DNA of 64,000 bases from Chloroflexota bacterium (GTDB lineage Bacteria > Chloroflexota > Dehalococcoidia > Lucifugimonadales > JACPCK01), in the NCBI GenBank assembly GCA_016179845.1, contig JACPCK010000042.1, positions 1-64,000 of the forward strand, given 5' to 3'. The translations under genes and the position numbers were made by a program. The notes below the pieces were generated by a model that worked only from the letters and a program-made list of their open reading frames with translations, was not told where the DNA came from and did not search any database. Of this stretch, positions 50,680 to 59,834 are shown piece after piece. The stretch's first letter is position 1. Each line of letters starts with the position of its first letter.

Positions 50680-53600
50680 TTACATGGTAAGACGTCGGTA
50701 CAGGTACGGCAGCCGCTGTGGGAGCGAGTGGATGTCTGCCAGGACCTCGTAGCCCATGTCCTGGCACATGGTCTTAAGGTAGTCGTGGCCGGTCTTGTCC
50801 ACCGTGAGGCAGAATGGCACTATGTTCTTCCTCTGCGCCTCATTCAGCGCCATCTTGGTGTCGTGGACGGCGTACTCCTTCTCGACACCCTCTCGGCTAT
50901 AACCCCGGTCCTGGGGACGCCCATCACTTATGAGGAACAGGACCCGGGTCTTGGCCTCCACCTGCAAGAGCTTCTGGGCAGCGTGCCTGATAGCCGGCCC
51001 CATCCGCGTTGCGTGAAGGGGCGCAATTTTATCGATGCGTCTCTTTATCCTGTCGTCAAAGGGCTCCTCCAGCCCCTTGATGGTGTAAAACTCCACGTTT
51101 TCCCTGCCGTACCCTGAGAAGCCGTAAATTCCATATTTATCCCCCAGAGTGGCCAGGGCCTGGGTAAGCAGCACCGCACTCTCCTTCTCCAGGTCGATGA
51201 TGCGTTTGTAGTGGCGCCTGCCCGCCTCCCCGCGACGGTTCCGCAGCCACATCATATAGTCCATAGGGTCATCAGGAGCGTCCCACCCGGGGTAGGGATG
51301 GCGGGCCTCCTCTATGGCTTCTGCGGTGGAGGCGCTCATATCCAGTAGAAAGGCCACCGCCACATCTCGTTCCACCTTGTTCCGCTTCCAGTAAAGCTTC
51401 TCCGACGGGCTGATTCCGGCGCGAATGTCCACCAGTGCCTCCAGCACTGCGTCAAGCTCCAGGTCTTCCCCGTCCTTCACCCGCCGTATCTTGCGAAATG
51501 CCTCCGGTACCGCCAGCTCAAAGTGGCGTCTGATCTGGTTCAACAGGCTGGTGTAGTTCTCGATGGTCTTGCGGTAGAAGCCGTCGTCGCCCTCGGGCAC
51601 CCTCTTCTCCCGCACTATACACCAGCGAGGCTTGTAGTCGTTGGCGCGGAAGTCCCATTCGCTGTAGACGTAGGTATCGGGCTCGGCGCTTTGCAGGGGC
51701 CCCCCTTCGTCATCCGTGTGGAGGAAGGGGCCGCGAACATAGTCGCTGTCCCTGGGGGGCATTCCTGATTCTCTCATGACGTTTTCGGCAAAGGCCCTGG
51801 TGGAAATAGCGTCACCCGGCGGAATGTCGATCTCAACGCTCTGGGCCAGCAAGGCCTGGATGCCCTCACGAGTGGCCTGCCGTGCCGCCGCCTTCTCTTT
51901 CAGCTCAGGGGATGCCTCCTTGAGGCGAGCCAGTAGCTGCGTCAGCTCCGGCTTGAGGTCACCCCTGTACTCTACAGGCTTGGGAGAAGCATAGGCCTTC
52001 TGCTTCGCCTTCGGGTCATTGTCCGCAGAACCCTGCCCCGCGGAGGACTCTCCTCCACTGTATTGGGACTGCTGCAACAGCTCCTCTGTATCTTCCTGGC
52101 CATCTCCTCCCTCGGGACCTTCTTGTCCTGGGGCCTCCTCCTGGTCCACTTCCTGGCCCGCCAACTGGGACAGCATGGCGTAGATGCGGATCGTTGCCTC
52201 AGCGGCATCCTCCACCGTTGCCCGCGGGGCCAGCACCATCTTCATGATTCTGTCTATCCTTGTGACCAGCCTGGCCTGCTTCTTCGGGACCGGGTGGCCG
52301 TCCTGCCACTGAAGGCTTAAGCGGACCAGGTGCTCCAGCAGCGCCTCCCTGGGACCAAGGCCCTCTATAGGGGGCCTCTCTCTCAAGGCCGCCTCCTGGA
52401 CACGGCTGTACGGGCCCCTGATACCCATATACTCGCTCACGACATGGGAATCCACTCGCCCGTCTTCCACCACAGTGAATATATCCAGCGCCAGCTTCCG
52501 CTCGGGAAAGAGGTCGAAGAACCGCTTCAGGTCTGGGACTAGGGCCTCTATCTCCTCCGCTTCCACCGGCCCCCTCAGAAGAGGGTCTCTGCTGTGCTTC
52601 TCGTTCCAGAGAGATGTCCGCAGGTCCTTGAAGTAGATAGAGGGCCGCTGAAAGGCGAAGGCGAAGGTGCTAAACTCCAGGTGAGCCACCTGATGGGTTG
52701 CTACGACCTTGAGCCAGCCGAAATTGGACCCCTTGTCGCTGAAACGGTCCACCACCGGCGGCAGGTAGACGGTGCTGCCCTCCGTAGTAGCCCTTTCCTT
52801 GGACACCCATCCCAGGCCTTTGCTTGTCAGTTCTTCTGTTGGAGCTATGTCTACCCGCCTGCCCGCCAGGGCGCGGCAATAGAGACTCAATATATCCCGG
52901 AATCTGGACAGCTCCACAGCGTGCGAAAGGCTCTCCAGGACTGCCTCGGAGCATGCAGACTCTAGCCTGAAATACGCCAGGCCTCCGTCTCTGTTCTCCC
53001 GGGCAATCCGCAGCCCCTCGCCGAGCCACAGAGGGAATCTGCCAGGAGAGATCCTGCTGAGCACCAGCGGGGCATTCTTGAACACCTCAGGCACCATCAT
53101 GGCGTCCACGGCCATCACTGCGCTGGCCCCCTGAAAGACCAGCGACTGCTGCTCACGCTCAATCTGCCCCAAGGTTCGAGACCCTTCTATCACGAAGCTG
53201 CATATCCCCGGGTGTCCGCTATCGGCCAGTCGCTCCGCAAGGTGTAGGAACTCCGGTCGGTGGATCCCTTCCACCCTGGCCAGCGCTTGCGGGACAGCCT
53301 CCAAGCAGGCTCTAACCTCACGCCAGCTTTTCTCCACCAGCACGCCCAACAGCGAGATCAGGGATTCCTTGGAGTCCCCTATTTGGGAGAAGACCTCCTG
53401 CGAAAGGCTCAGGCATTCCAGGGCCAGTTCGTTGGAGCGGTGGCCCAGCCGGTCCACGAGGCCAACCAGCCGTTCAAGCTCGGGCATGGTCAGGTGTCGA
53501 AGAAGCTCAGGGCTGAGCTCGAAGAACCGCGTCTCCAGGACCGCCGACTTCCACGTCCCTTTGAAAAGCCGGTGTCCAGTCCGGGCCCAACTCTCCACCT

Positions 53601-53943
53601 GGTGACCCTGGATTCGCCCTACTACTGAAGTGCTGCTCTTGAAGAAGGCCACCCCAATGGAAGGCCCATCGAGGGATACCATCTCCCCTTCCCTGGCCCA
53701 TAGGAAAAAGTAGCCCACGCCCAGGGCAGGCAACACCAGGGGGCTGACTTTGTAATACTCAGCCGCCGCCTCCCAGGACCGCGCCGCCTGTCGCGCAATG
53801 GCAAGGCCCTGGGAGCACCACCGCACTAGACCTTCTTCATCCAATAGGCCTCGCATGCGCGGGCCAGATTGCATCAGTTCCTCCCCCAGGGCTGGAGGGT
53901 ACTGCTGCACCTCGTGGCGGAGCTCTAGAGGAATTCCCTCCAC
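50680..53943 (-). CDS. NorD-like VWA-domain protein
   Basis: Large protein (about 1087 residues). The C-terminal ~240 residues are a von Willebrand A domain with a complete MIDAS: AFLLDMSAS (DxSxS near 868-872), a Thr in LHATRMGP and SDGRPQD. This C-terminal part matches NorD/CoxE-type partners of MoxR ATPases. The middle (about 590-690) is acidic, Gln/Glu-rich and probably disordered. The N-terminal ~450 residues contain helical repeat-like stretches. GTG 53943 behind AAAGGAG is preferred to ATG 54006, which lies deep in the NUDIX gene. With MoxR it would remodel or insert a cofactor in a target protein. Confidence 0.83.
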   Translation of the reverse strand: MEGIPLELRHEVQQYPPALGEELMQSGPRMRGLLDEEGLVRWCSQGLAIARQAARSWEAAAEYYKVSPLVLPALGVGYFFLWAREGEMVSLDGPSIGVAFFKSSTSVVGRIQGHQVESWARTGHRLFKGTWKSAVLETRFFELSPELLRHLTMPELERLVGLVDRLGHRSNELALECLSLSQEVFSQIGDSKESLISLLGVLVEKSWREVRACLEAVPQALARVEGIHRPEFLHLAERLADSGHPGICSFVIEGSRTLGQIEREQQSLVFQGASAVMAVDAMMVPEVFKNAPLVLSRISPGRFPLWLGEGLRIARENRDGGLAYFRLESACSEAVLESLSHAVELSRFRDILSLYCRALAGRRVDIAPTEELTSKGLGWVSKERATTEGSTVYLPPVVDRFSDKGSNFGWLKVVATHQVAHLEFSTFAFAFQRPSIYFKDLRTSLWNEKHSRDPLLRGPVEAEEIEALVPDLKRFFDLFPERKLALDIFTVVEDGRVDSHVVSEYMGIRGPYSRVQEAALRERPPIEGLGPREALLEHLVRLSLQWQDGHPVPKKQARLVTRIDRIMKMVLAPRATVEDAAEATIRIYAMLSQLAGQEVDQEEAPGQEGPEGGDGQEDTEELLQQSQYSGGESSAGQGSADNDPKAKQKAYASPKPVEYRGDLKPELTQLLARLKEASPELKEKAAARQATREGIQALLAQSVEIDIPPGDAISTRAFAENVMRESGMPPRDSDYVRGPFLHTDDEGGPLQSAEPDTYVYSEWDFRANDYKPRWCIVREKRVPEGDDGFYRKTIENYTSLLNQIRRHFELAVPEAFRKIRRVKDGEDLELDAVLEALVDIRAGISPSEKLYWKRNKVERDVAVAFLLDMSASTAEAIEEARHPYPGWDAPDDPMDYMMWLRNRRGEAGRRHYKRIIDLEKESAVLLTQALATLGDKYGIYGFSGYGRENVEFYTIKGLEEPFDDRIKRRIDKIAPLHATRMGPAIRHAAQKLLQVEAKTRVLFLISDGRPQDRGYSREGVEKEYAVHDTKMALNEAQRKNIVPFCLTVDKTGHDYLKTMCQDMGYEVLADIHSLPQRLPYLYRRLTM

Positions 53944-54554
53944 CCGGGCTCCTTTCCCCCGATCAGGTCCAGAAAAGATGTCAGAATCTTTGCCGTGGCT
54001 CCCCAAACAACGTTCCCTTGATAGATGAACGAACGGCTCCTGACCAGCTTTCCTTCCGCTATCCTGACCTCTTCCCGCACGCTGAAAGGGTCCAGGAAGG
54101 ACGTGAGAGGCACCTCCAGCACCTCGGCCACCTCTATGGGGTTCGGCTGAAACCTATAGGGGTGCGATAGCAGGCCCACAAAGGGAGTGATGAGAAAACT
54201 ACTCCTGGTGGAAACTGGGTCCAGTTGCCCCAGGACGCTTATTGCCTCAGGGGCTATCCCCATCTCCTCACGGGTTTCCCTGAAGGCCGTCGCCAACAGG
54301 CTCTCATCTTCAGGGTCCTTGGCTCCACCGGGGAAGGATATCTCCCCCTTGTGATGTTCGACAAGGTTCGTGCGCCGGTTGAGGAGTACATACTGCTCTT
54401 GGCCCTTGCTATACAAAAGGAGAAAGACCCCTGCCGGGTGCAATGCACCCTGTTCAGCAACGAGCGCCCTTGGTCTTAACCCCGCCAGCACCCTCGTGAG
54501 GTAGGCAATGGAGTTGCCCATGTTTCCGTTGGAGACTGCCTCTCTGATATCCAC
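53925..54554 (-). CDS. CoA pyrophosphatase-type NUDIX hydrolase
   Basis: About 209 residues. LLNRRTNLVEHHKGEISFPGG is the NuCoA motif that precedes the Nudix box of coenzyme A pyrophosphatases (NudL/YeaB group), and FRETREEMGIAPEAISVLGQLDP is the box core. It cleaves CoA or acyl-CoA to phosphopantetheine and 3',5'-ADP. GTG 54554 starts 4 bases after the MoxR stop; ATG 54521 and an overlapping start at 54614 are alternatives. Oddly placed between the MoxR and VWA partners, and overlapping the VWA gene by 19 bp. Confidence 0.85.
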   Translation of the reverse strand: MDIREAVSNGNMGNSIAYLTRVLAGLRPRALVAEQGALHPAGVFLLLYSKGQEQYVLLNRRTNLVEHHKGEISFPGGAKDPEDESLLATAFRETREEMGIAPEAISVLGQLDPVSTRSSFLITPFVGLLSHPYRFQPNPIEVAEVLEVPLTSFLDPFSVREEVRIAEGKLVRSRSFIYQGNVVWGATAKILTSFLDLIGGKEPGWREFL

Positions 54555-54558
54555 GTCC

Positions 54559-55467
54559 CTACTCAAAGATCGAGGAGACAACCTCTTCGATGCTGCGTTG
54601 CACCTGGTAGTCATCCGTCAGCGCCCACACGATGGCCGTCTGACAGGCTACCCTCGGTGCTATGCCAGCGGCTATGAGCTTCGCCGCATAGATAAGGAGT
54701 CGCGTGCTGACCCCCTCCTGAAGGCCGTGGTCCCTGAGGTTGCGCACCTTTTCCCCCAGCTTGGCCATCTGCCACGACAGCTCCGGAGCCACCCCCGCCT
54801 CATGTTCGATTATCTTGGCCTCCAGCTCCTTGGGAGGGTAGGTGAACTCTATCGCCACAAACCTCTGTCGGGTACTGTGCTTCAGGTCCTTGAGAATGCT
54901 CTGATAGCCAGGGTTGTAGGACACGACCAGATGGAACCCCTCCTTGGCCTCCAGCAGGAGCCCTCTCTTCTCCACCGGCAGCAGGCGCCGGTAGTCTGTC
55001 AGAGGGTGAATGATGACGGTGGTGTCCTTCCGCGCCTCCACTATCTCGTCCAGGTAGCAGATGGCGCCGCTCTTCACCGCCCTGGTGAGGGGGCCGTCAA
55101 TCCAGCGGGTCTCTCCCCCTTCCAGGAGGTACCGGCCTACCAGGTCACTGGCCGTCAGGTCCTCGTGGCAAGCTATTGTTATCAGGGGTATACCGTGGCC
55201 GTTCCCGGAGAGCTTGCCCTCCTCTGGTTCAGGGCCACGGCGTCGACTTGGCATAAGCGGTCGACCGAGCCTGTAGGCCATGTACTCTACAAAACGGGTC
55301 TTCCCGCTGCCGGTAGGACCCTTCAGGAGGACCGGTATCTTCTGCTTGTAGGCGGCTTCAAAGATGTCTACCTCACCCCTTTGGGGCAGATAGAACGGCT
55401 CCTCCTGAACTATGTACTCTTCTACAACGTACTCCCTGAAAAAGGGGGCCTTTTTTCCCGTGGACAT
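54559..55467 (-). CDS. MoxR-family AAA+ ATPase (NorQ/CbbQ-like)
   Basis: About 302 residues. Walker [21 protein letters not shown], Walker B and surroundings [13 protein letters not shown], sensor 1 [10 protein letters not shown], and the C-terminal CbbQ-type lid ([29 protein letters not shown]). These ATPases activate metalloenzymes together with a VWA protein, which here is the gene two positions downstream. ATG 55467 behind GTGAGGACGGG is preferred to 55482. The activated target is not encoded nearby. Confidence 0.87.
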   Translation of the reverse strand: MSTGKKAPFFREYVVEEYIVQEEPFYLPQRGEVDIFEAAYKQKIPVLLKGPTGSGKTRFVEYMAYRLGRPLMPSRRRGPEPEEGKLSGNGHGIPLITIACHEDLTASDLVGRYLLEGGETRWIDGPLTRAVKSGAICYLDEIVEARKDTTVIIHPLTDYRRLLPVEKRGLLLEAKEGFHLVVSYNPGYQSILKDLKHSTRQRFVAIEFTYPPKELEAKIIEHEAGVAPELSWQMAKLGEKVRNLRDHGLQEGVSTRLLIYAAKLIAAGIAPRVACQTAIVWALTDDYQVQRSIEEVVSSIFE

Positions 55468-55530
55468 CCCGTCCTCACCCATCCATTCTCGGCTGGCTTG
55501 TTCAGGCTTGCCTTAGTACTCCGCAGATCG

Positions 55531-56133
55531 CTATCTATTAAGTATACGACGATTCCACAGGTTTTCTACCTTTTCCCTAAGCTCAGCCGTGTCACCGGAG
55601 TTGTCAATGACCGCGTCCGCATGCTTCACCCTTTCCCCCTCGGACAACTGCGCCCTCATTCGGGCCCTGATGGCCTCCTCCGGTAGATTGTTTCTGGCCT
55701 GAAGTCGAGCAATTACAGCATCCTCAGAGGCCACGGTGACCCACACCTCGTCCACCAGGGACCGCCAGCCAGCCTCTATCAGGATGGCCGCCTCCACCAC
55801 AACGGCCTTGACGCCTGCCGTTTTGTGCTGGCCTATGCGCTCTTCGATCATCCGGCGCATCTTGGGGTGAAGGATGGCGTTAAGGCGCTGAAGAGCATCA
55901 GGGTTGCCGAAGACGATGGCCCCCAGCTTCTTTCTATCCACCTCCCCGCTGGGCGAGAGAACTCCTTCCCCGAAAGCCTCCACAATCTCCCGCCATCCTT
56001 CGCTGCCCGGCAGGTAGGACTCGTGCCCCACCCTGTCAGCATCGATGACCACCGCACCCAACTCTCTCAGCAGGCGAGATACAGCACTCTTGCCGGTCCC
56101 GATACCCCCGGTGAGCCCAATGACCGCCGTCAT
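55531..56133 (-). CDS. coaE: Dephospho-CoA kinase
   Basis: Last step of CoA synthesis. 200 residues starting TAVIGLTGGIGTGKSAVSRLL (P-loop), DADRVGHESYLPGS, LHPKMRRMI and VVVEAAILIEAGW, closing with NSGDTAELREKVENLW. ATG 56133 is preceded by AAAAGGACC; an earlier in-frame start at 56190 adds no family sequence. It heads the coaE-moxR-NUDIX-VWA group, so CoA synthesis and a CoA-cleaving NUDIX share one transcript. Confidence 0.93.
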   Translation of the reverse strand: MTAVIGLTGGIGTGKSAVSRLLRELGAVVIDADRVGHESYLPGSEGWREIVEAFGEGVLSPSGEVDRKKLGAIVFGNPDALQRLNAILHPKMRRMIEERIGQHKTAGVKAVVVEAAILIEAGWRSLVDEVWVTVASEDAVIARLQARNNLPEEAIRARMRAQLSEGERVKHADAVIDNSGDTAELREKVENLWNRRILNR

Positions 56134-56226
56134 CTGGTCCTTTTCCAGTAGAGGTGGGCCCATTCTACTGGCCAGGACAAGGGGCTGCAAGCTTCCTTAA
56201 CTGACCTATGCAATGGCAAGGTACAG

Positions 56227-56235
56227 TGCTATAAT
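56227..56235 (+). promoter_or_regulatory. Extended -10 promoter of rpsO-pnp
   Basis: TGCTATAAT at 56227-56235, an ideal extended -10, 47 bp before the rpsO start. No convincing -35 is needed for this class. Confidence 0.6.
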
Positions 56236-56282
56236 AGGCCGCGAGAAAAAAGAGGAGCAAGGACCAAAGGAGACGGCAGGGA

Positions 56283-56546
56283 TTGGAGAAGGAGCGGAGG
56301 CAGCAGCTTATAATAGAGTACCAGCTAAACTCTAAAGACACCGGGTCCCCAGAAGTGCAGGTCGTCCTTCTGAGCAATCGCATAAGCGAGCTCTCGGCCC
56401 ACTTGAAGGTCCACAAAAAAGATAGCGGTTGTAGAACTGGCCTTCTTGGCCTGGTGGGGCGGAGGAGACGGATCTTGAAGTATCTGCACAGCGTGGATGT
56501 GGAACGCTACAGGACCCTGGTGGCTCGATTAGGTCTCCGCCAGTAG
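56283..56546 (+). CDS. rpsO: 30S ribosomal protein S15
   Basis: 87 residues, full length for uS15: IIEYQLNSKDTGSPEVQVVLLSNRI, then LSAHLKVHKKDSGCRTGLLGLVGRRRRILKYL and the VDVERYRTLVARLGLR tail. In the usual D-x(4)-S-x-GLL motif this protein has DSGCRTGLLGLV. It starts at TTG 56283, with AGGAGA 11 bases before. First gene of the rpsO-pnp-dapB-asd-dapA line; a terminator overlaps its stop. Confidence 0.95.
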   Translation: MEKERRQQLIIEYQLNSKDTGSPEVQVVLLSNRISELSAHLKVHKKDSGCRTGLLGLVGRRRRILKYLHSVDVERYRTLVARLGLRQ

Positions 56547-56576
56547 CACCTGACACCATCAGGTGCTTTTTCTTTT
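56545..56576 (+). terminator. Intrinsic terminator overlapping the rpsO stop
   Basis: AGCACCTGA (56545-56553), 5-base loop, TCAGGTGCT (56559-56567), then TTTTCTTTT. The stem includes the last base pair of the stop codon TAG (56544-56546). Partial read-through would set the rpsO to pnp ratio. Confidence 0.88.
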
Positions 56577-56604
56577 GGCCCCTCTAAAGAAGGAGTGATA
56601 CTCA

Positions 56605-58938
56605 ATGGCTTACCTATTCCAGGAACAAGTTGGAGGCAGAACCCTAACCTTTGAGGTTGGGGACCTGGCCGCCCAGGCCAATGGCTCCGTTGTCGTCCGG
56701 TATGGAGATGTAGTTATTCTGTCTACCGTGTGCATGGCCCCCGAGCCCAGGGTGGGGGTGGACTTCTTGCCCCTTACCGTAGACTTCGAGGAGCGCATGT
56801 ATGCTGTCGGCAAGATACCGGGAAGCTTTTTCCGGCGTGAAGGTCGCCCCTCTCAGGAGGCTATCCTGTCAGCGCGCCTGATAGACAGGTCTCTCCGGCC
56901 TCTCTTTCCCAAGGGCTTTGCCAACGACCTTCAGGTTGTCCTCACCGTCCTGTCTGTTGACCGCGAAAATCTGCCAGACGTCCTGTCCATAAGCGCTGCA
57001 TCGGCGGCACTCCATATCTCAGAGATCCCCTTCGCAGGACCCGTCGGCGCCTGTAGGGTAGGCTACCTGGATGGCCAGATAGTCATTAACCCTACCTACA
57101 CCCAGCTCCAGGAAAGCACCATAGACCTGGTCATCGCCAGCACGCGAGAGGCCATCGTGATGGTGGAAGCCGGCGCCAGAGAGGCCCCCGAGTCCCTGAT
57201 CCTGGAGGCCATTGACGCCGGCCACAGGGCCAACCAGACTGTCATTCAGCTCACCGAAGAGGCCGCCCGCAAGGTTGGTAGAGCCAAGATACCAGTCAGC
57301 GAGCCAGCAGTGAGCGCCCAGGTCAGCGAAGCCGTCGCCTCTTTGTTAGATAACAGGCTTCGAGGACTCCCTCCCCAGGACATAGACAAGCTTCGCAAAG
57401 AGGCCGTTGCCCAGCTTTCCGAGAGGTTCTCCGAAAGCGAGGTGGGGAAGGCCTTCGATGCCCTGCACAAGGCGGAGGTCCGCCGTCAGATTGTTGCGCA
57501 GGGCCTCCGGCCCGATGGCAGGGGCCTCAAGGAGATCAGGCCAGTCAAGGCCCAGGTGGGCCTTCTGCCCAGGACCCACGGCTCCGGCCTTTTCCAGAGG
57601 GGGCAGACCCAGGTCCTCACCATCGCCACTTTGGCTTCGCTTGGTGAGCAACAGAAGTTGGACACCCTTAACCCAGAGGAGTCCAAGCGCTTCATCCACC
57701 ACTACAATTTCCCGCCGTTCTCTACGGGCGAGGTGAAGCGCATAGGCTCACCCGCTCGGCGCGAAATAGGTCACGGCGCCCTGGCGGAGCGGGCCCTCAT
57801 GCCAGTGATACCGAACGAGGAGGAGTTCCCATACACCATCCGACTGGTTTCCGAGGTGCTCAGCTCCAACGGTAGCACTTCCATGGCCAGCGTTTGCGGT
57901 AGCACCCTTGCCCTTATGGACGCCGGGGTCCCCATAAAAGCCCCAGTAGCAGGCATAGCCATGGGCCTCGCCATGGGTGAAGGGGGGAAATACGCTGTTC
58001 TCACCGACATCCAGGGCTTGGAGGACCACCTGGGCGATATGGACTTCAAGGTTGCCGGCACCAGCAAGGGCATCACGGCCCTCCAGATGGATATCAAAGT
58101 CCAGGGAATCAATCAGACGATTCTCAAGGAGGCTCTTGTGCAAGCGCAGGAGGCCAGGCTCTTCATCCTGGAAAAGATGCGCGAGGCCATACCCGAGGTC
58201 CGGCCCATCATGAGCCAGTATGCCCCGCGAGTCTACCGCATCAAGATCCCCAGAGAGAAGATTGGCGCCGTCATAGGGCCTGGAGGCAAGACTATCCGCT
58301 CCATCATCGAGGCCCACAAGGTGACCATAGATGTGGAGGACGACGGCACTGTCCTCATCGGCTCGCCCAACGAAGAGGCGGCCCGAAAGGCCATAGAGAC
58401 CGTCGAGGGCCTCGTTCAGGAAGCCAAGGTCGGCGCCACATACACAGGTAAGGTTACCCGCATCACCAGCTTTGGCGCATTTGTCGAGATCTTCCCCGGC
58501 AAAGAAGGCCTCTTAAGGCTCGGAGAGATCGCCGACCGGCCTATCACACGAGTGGAGGACGAGCTAAACCTGGGAGATGAGGTGACCGTCATGGTCGCCG
58601 AGATAGACCACCTGGGCCGCATCAACCTCTCTCGACGGGCGGTCTTGCAGGGACTCTCTCCCGCAGATGTACCCAAGGGCCGTCCCGAAAGGGAGCTCCC
58701 AAGGGAGGGTTTCCTGGGCGGGCGTAGGTTCCCTGGCTTTAGGCCTCCCTCTGGGCCGCCGCGCTACCCTCCCAGAGGCCCTGAAAGGGGACCCCAGGGA
58801 CCCCAGAGGGGGGACAGAAGCTCGCCCTGGCAGGGCGGGAGCAGGGGTGGCGAGAGCCGGGGCAGCTCCACGGGCGGCTCCACCATTGAGCGGTCGCCCG
58901 TTCAGCGGCCAGAGGAAGATACCAGAGAGCAGCGGTGA
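56605..58938 (+). CDS. pnp: Polynucleotide phosphorylase
   Basis: 3'-5' exoribonuclease/polymerase of 777 residues. Two RNase PH domains (about 10-220 and 310-540), the first with FFRREGRPSQEAILSARLIDRSLRPLFP and the second with TRTHGSGLFQRGQTQ-like sequence (LLPRTHGSGLFQRGQTQVL), then a KH domain with VIGPGGKTIRSI and an S1 domain GATYTGKVTRITSFGAFVEI ending near 690. After it comes a ~85-residue tail rich in Arg, Gly, Pro and Ser, longer than in most homologues. Starts 59 bp after rpsO. Confidence 0.96.
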   Translation: MAYLFQEQVGGRTLTFEVGDLAAQANGSVVVRYGDVVILSTVCMAPEPRVGVDFLPLTVDFEERMYAVGKIPGSFFRREGRPSQEAILSARLIDRSLRPLFPKGFANDLQVVLTVLSVDRENLPDVLSISAASAALHISEIPFAGPVGACRVGYLDGQIVINPTYTQLQESTIDLVIASTREAIVMVEAGAREAPESLILEAIDAGHRANQTVIQLTEEAARKVGRAKIPVSEPAVSAQVSEAVASLLDNRLRGLPPQDIDKLRKEAVAQLSERFSESEVGKAFDALHKAEVRRQIVAQGLRPDGRGLKEIRPVKAQVGLLPRTHGSGLFQRGQTQVLTIATLASLGEQQKLDTLNPEESKRFIHHYNFPPFSTGEVKRIGSPARREIGHGALAERALMPVIPNEEEFPYTIRLVSEVLSSNGSTSMASVCGSTLALMDAGVPIKAPVAGIAMGLAMGEGGKYAVLTDIQGLEDHLGDMDFKVAGTSKGITALQMDIKVQGINQTILKEALVQAQEARLFILEKMREAIPEVRPIMSQYAPRVYRIKIPREKIGAVIGPGGKTIRSIIEAHKVTIDVEDDGTVLIGSPNEEAARKAIETVEGLVQEAKVGATYTGKVTRITSFGAFVEIFPGKEGLLRLGEIADRPITRVEDELNLGDEVTVMVAEIDHLGRINLSRRAVLQGLSPADVPKGRPERELPREGFLGGRRFPGFRPPSGPPRYPPRGPERGPQGPQRGDRSSPWQGGSRGGESRGSSTGGSTIERSPVQRPEEDTREQR

Positions 58939-58981
58939 GGGCTAGGTAAGCCCTGCATACAGTTCCGTAGGAGAGACGGGG

Positions 58982-59818
58982 ATGGCCCGCAGCAAGGCCT
59001 CAGACACGTCGGATAGTATAAAGGTAGTTGTTCACGGCGTGTACGGTAAGATGGGCCGTGAAGTGTTGGCTGCCCTCTGCCGAGAGCCTGGCCTCGACCC
59101 CGTCGGCGGAGTAGACCTGAGAGCTGCTGAAGACTACCTGCCGCTGCCCAACGGCTCGGGCTTGATACCCCTGGCCCAGGACCTGGGCCCCATCATTGCC
59201 AGGACCAGGCCTCATGTCGTCGTGGATTTCACCAACGCTGAGGGGGCGATGACCGTTGCCAGGAACTCCCTCAGCCGGCGCGTAGCGATTGTGATCGGGA
59301 GCACTGGCCTCAGCGAAGCCAACCTAAAAGAGGTTGGAGAGCTTGTCGGCAAACACGGGGTGGCTGCTGTCGTCGCACCCAATTTCGCCCTGGGAGCCGT
59401 CCTCCTTCTCAAGCTGGCCCAGGAGGTGGCTCCCTACTTCGACTACGCTGAGGTAATAGAAGCCCATCACGAGACCAAGATCGATTCCCCTTCCGGCACC
59501 GCTATCGCCATAGGTCGGGCCATGGCCAAAGCCAGAGGCAAGCCCTTTGCCCGGCCTCGCCCGGAGAAGGAGCCCGTCCCCGGCTCACGTGGCGCAGACG
59601 TAGAAGGAATCTCCGTCCATAGCATGCGCATGCCAGGCCGTATGGCGTTCCATCAGGTAGTCCTGGGCACGGCTGGGCAGACCCTGACCCTCACCCACGA
59701 TACAATTGGGCGGGAGTGCTACATGACCGGGGTTATGCTGGCCATTCGGGAGGTGGTAAAATCCAAAGGGCTTATCGTGGGCCTGGACAAGCTCCTGGGC
59801 CTGCAGAAGACCAGCTAG
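58982..59818 (+). CDS. dapB: 4-hydroxy-tetrahydrodipicolinate reductase
   Basis: 278 residues. NAD(P) motif VVHGVYGKMGREVL, the switch DFTNAEGAM, the catalytic EAHHETKIDSPSGTAIAIGR and SMRMPGRMAFHQVVLGTAGQTLTLTHD tetramer region. Second committed enzyme in lysine/diaminopimelate synthesis. About 15 extra residues precede the Rossmann motif. Follows pnp by 43 bp. Confidence 0.95.
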   Translation: MARSKASDTSDSIKVVVHGVYGKMGREVLAALCREPGLDPVGGVDLRAAEDYLPLPNGSGLIPLAQDLGPIIARTRPHVVVDFTNAEGAMTVARNSLSRRVAIVIGSTGLSEANLKEVGELVGKHGVAAVVAPNFALGAVLLLKLAQEVAPYFDYAEVIEAHHETKIDSPSGTAIAIGRAMAKARGKPFARPRPEKEPVPGSRGADVEGISVHSMRMPGRMAFHQVVLGTAGQTLTLTHDTIGRECYMTGVMLAIREVVKSKGLIVGLDKLLGLQKTS

Positions 59819-59834
59819 CAAGGAGAAACTACCG

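Noticed and set aside
53944-54006. ATG at 54006 as start of the VWA protein
   Set aside because: It would overlap the NUDIX coding end by 82 bp, whereas GTG 53943 has AAAGGAG in front.
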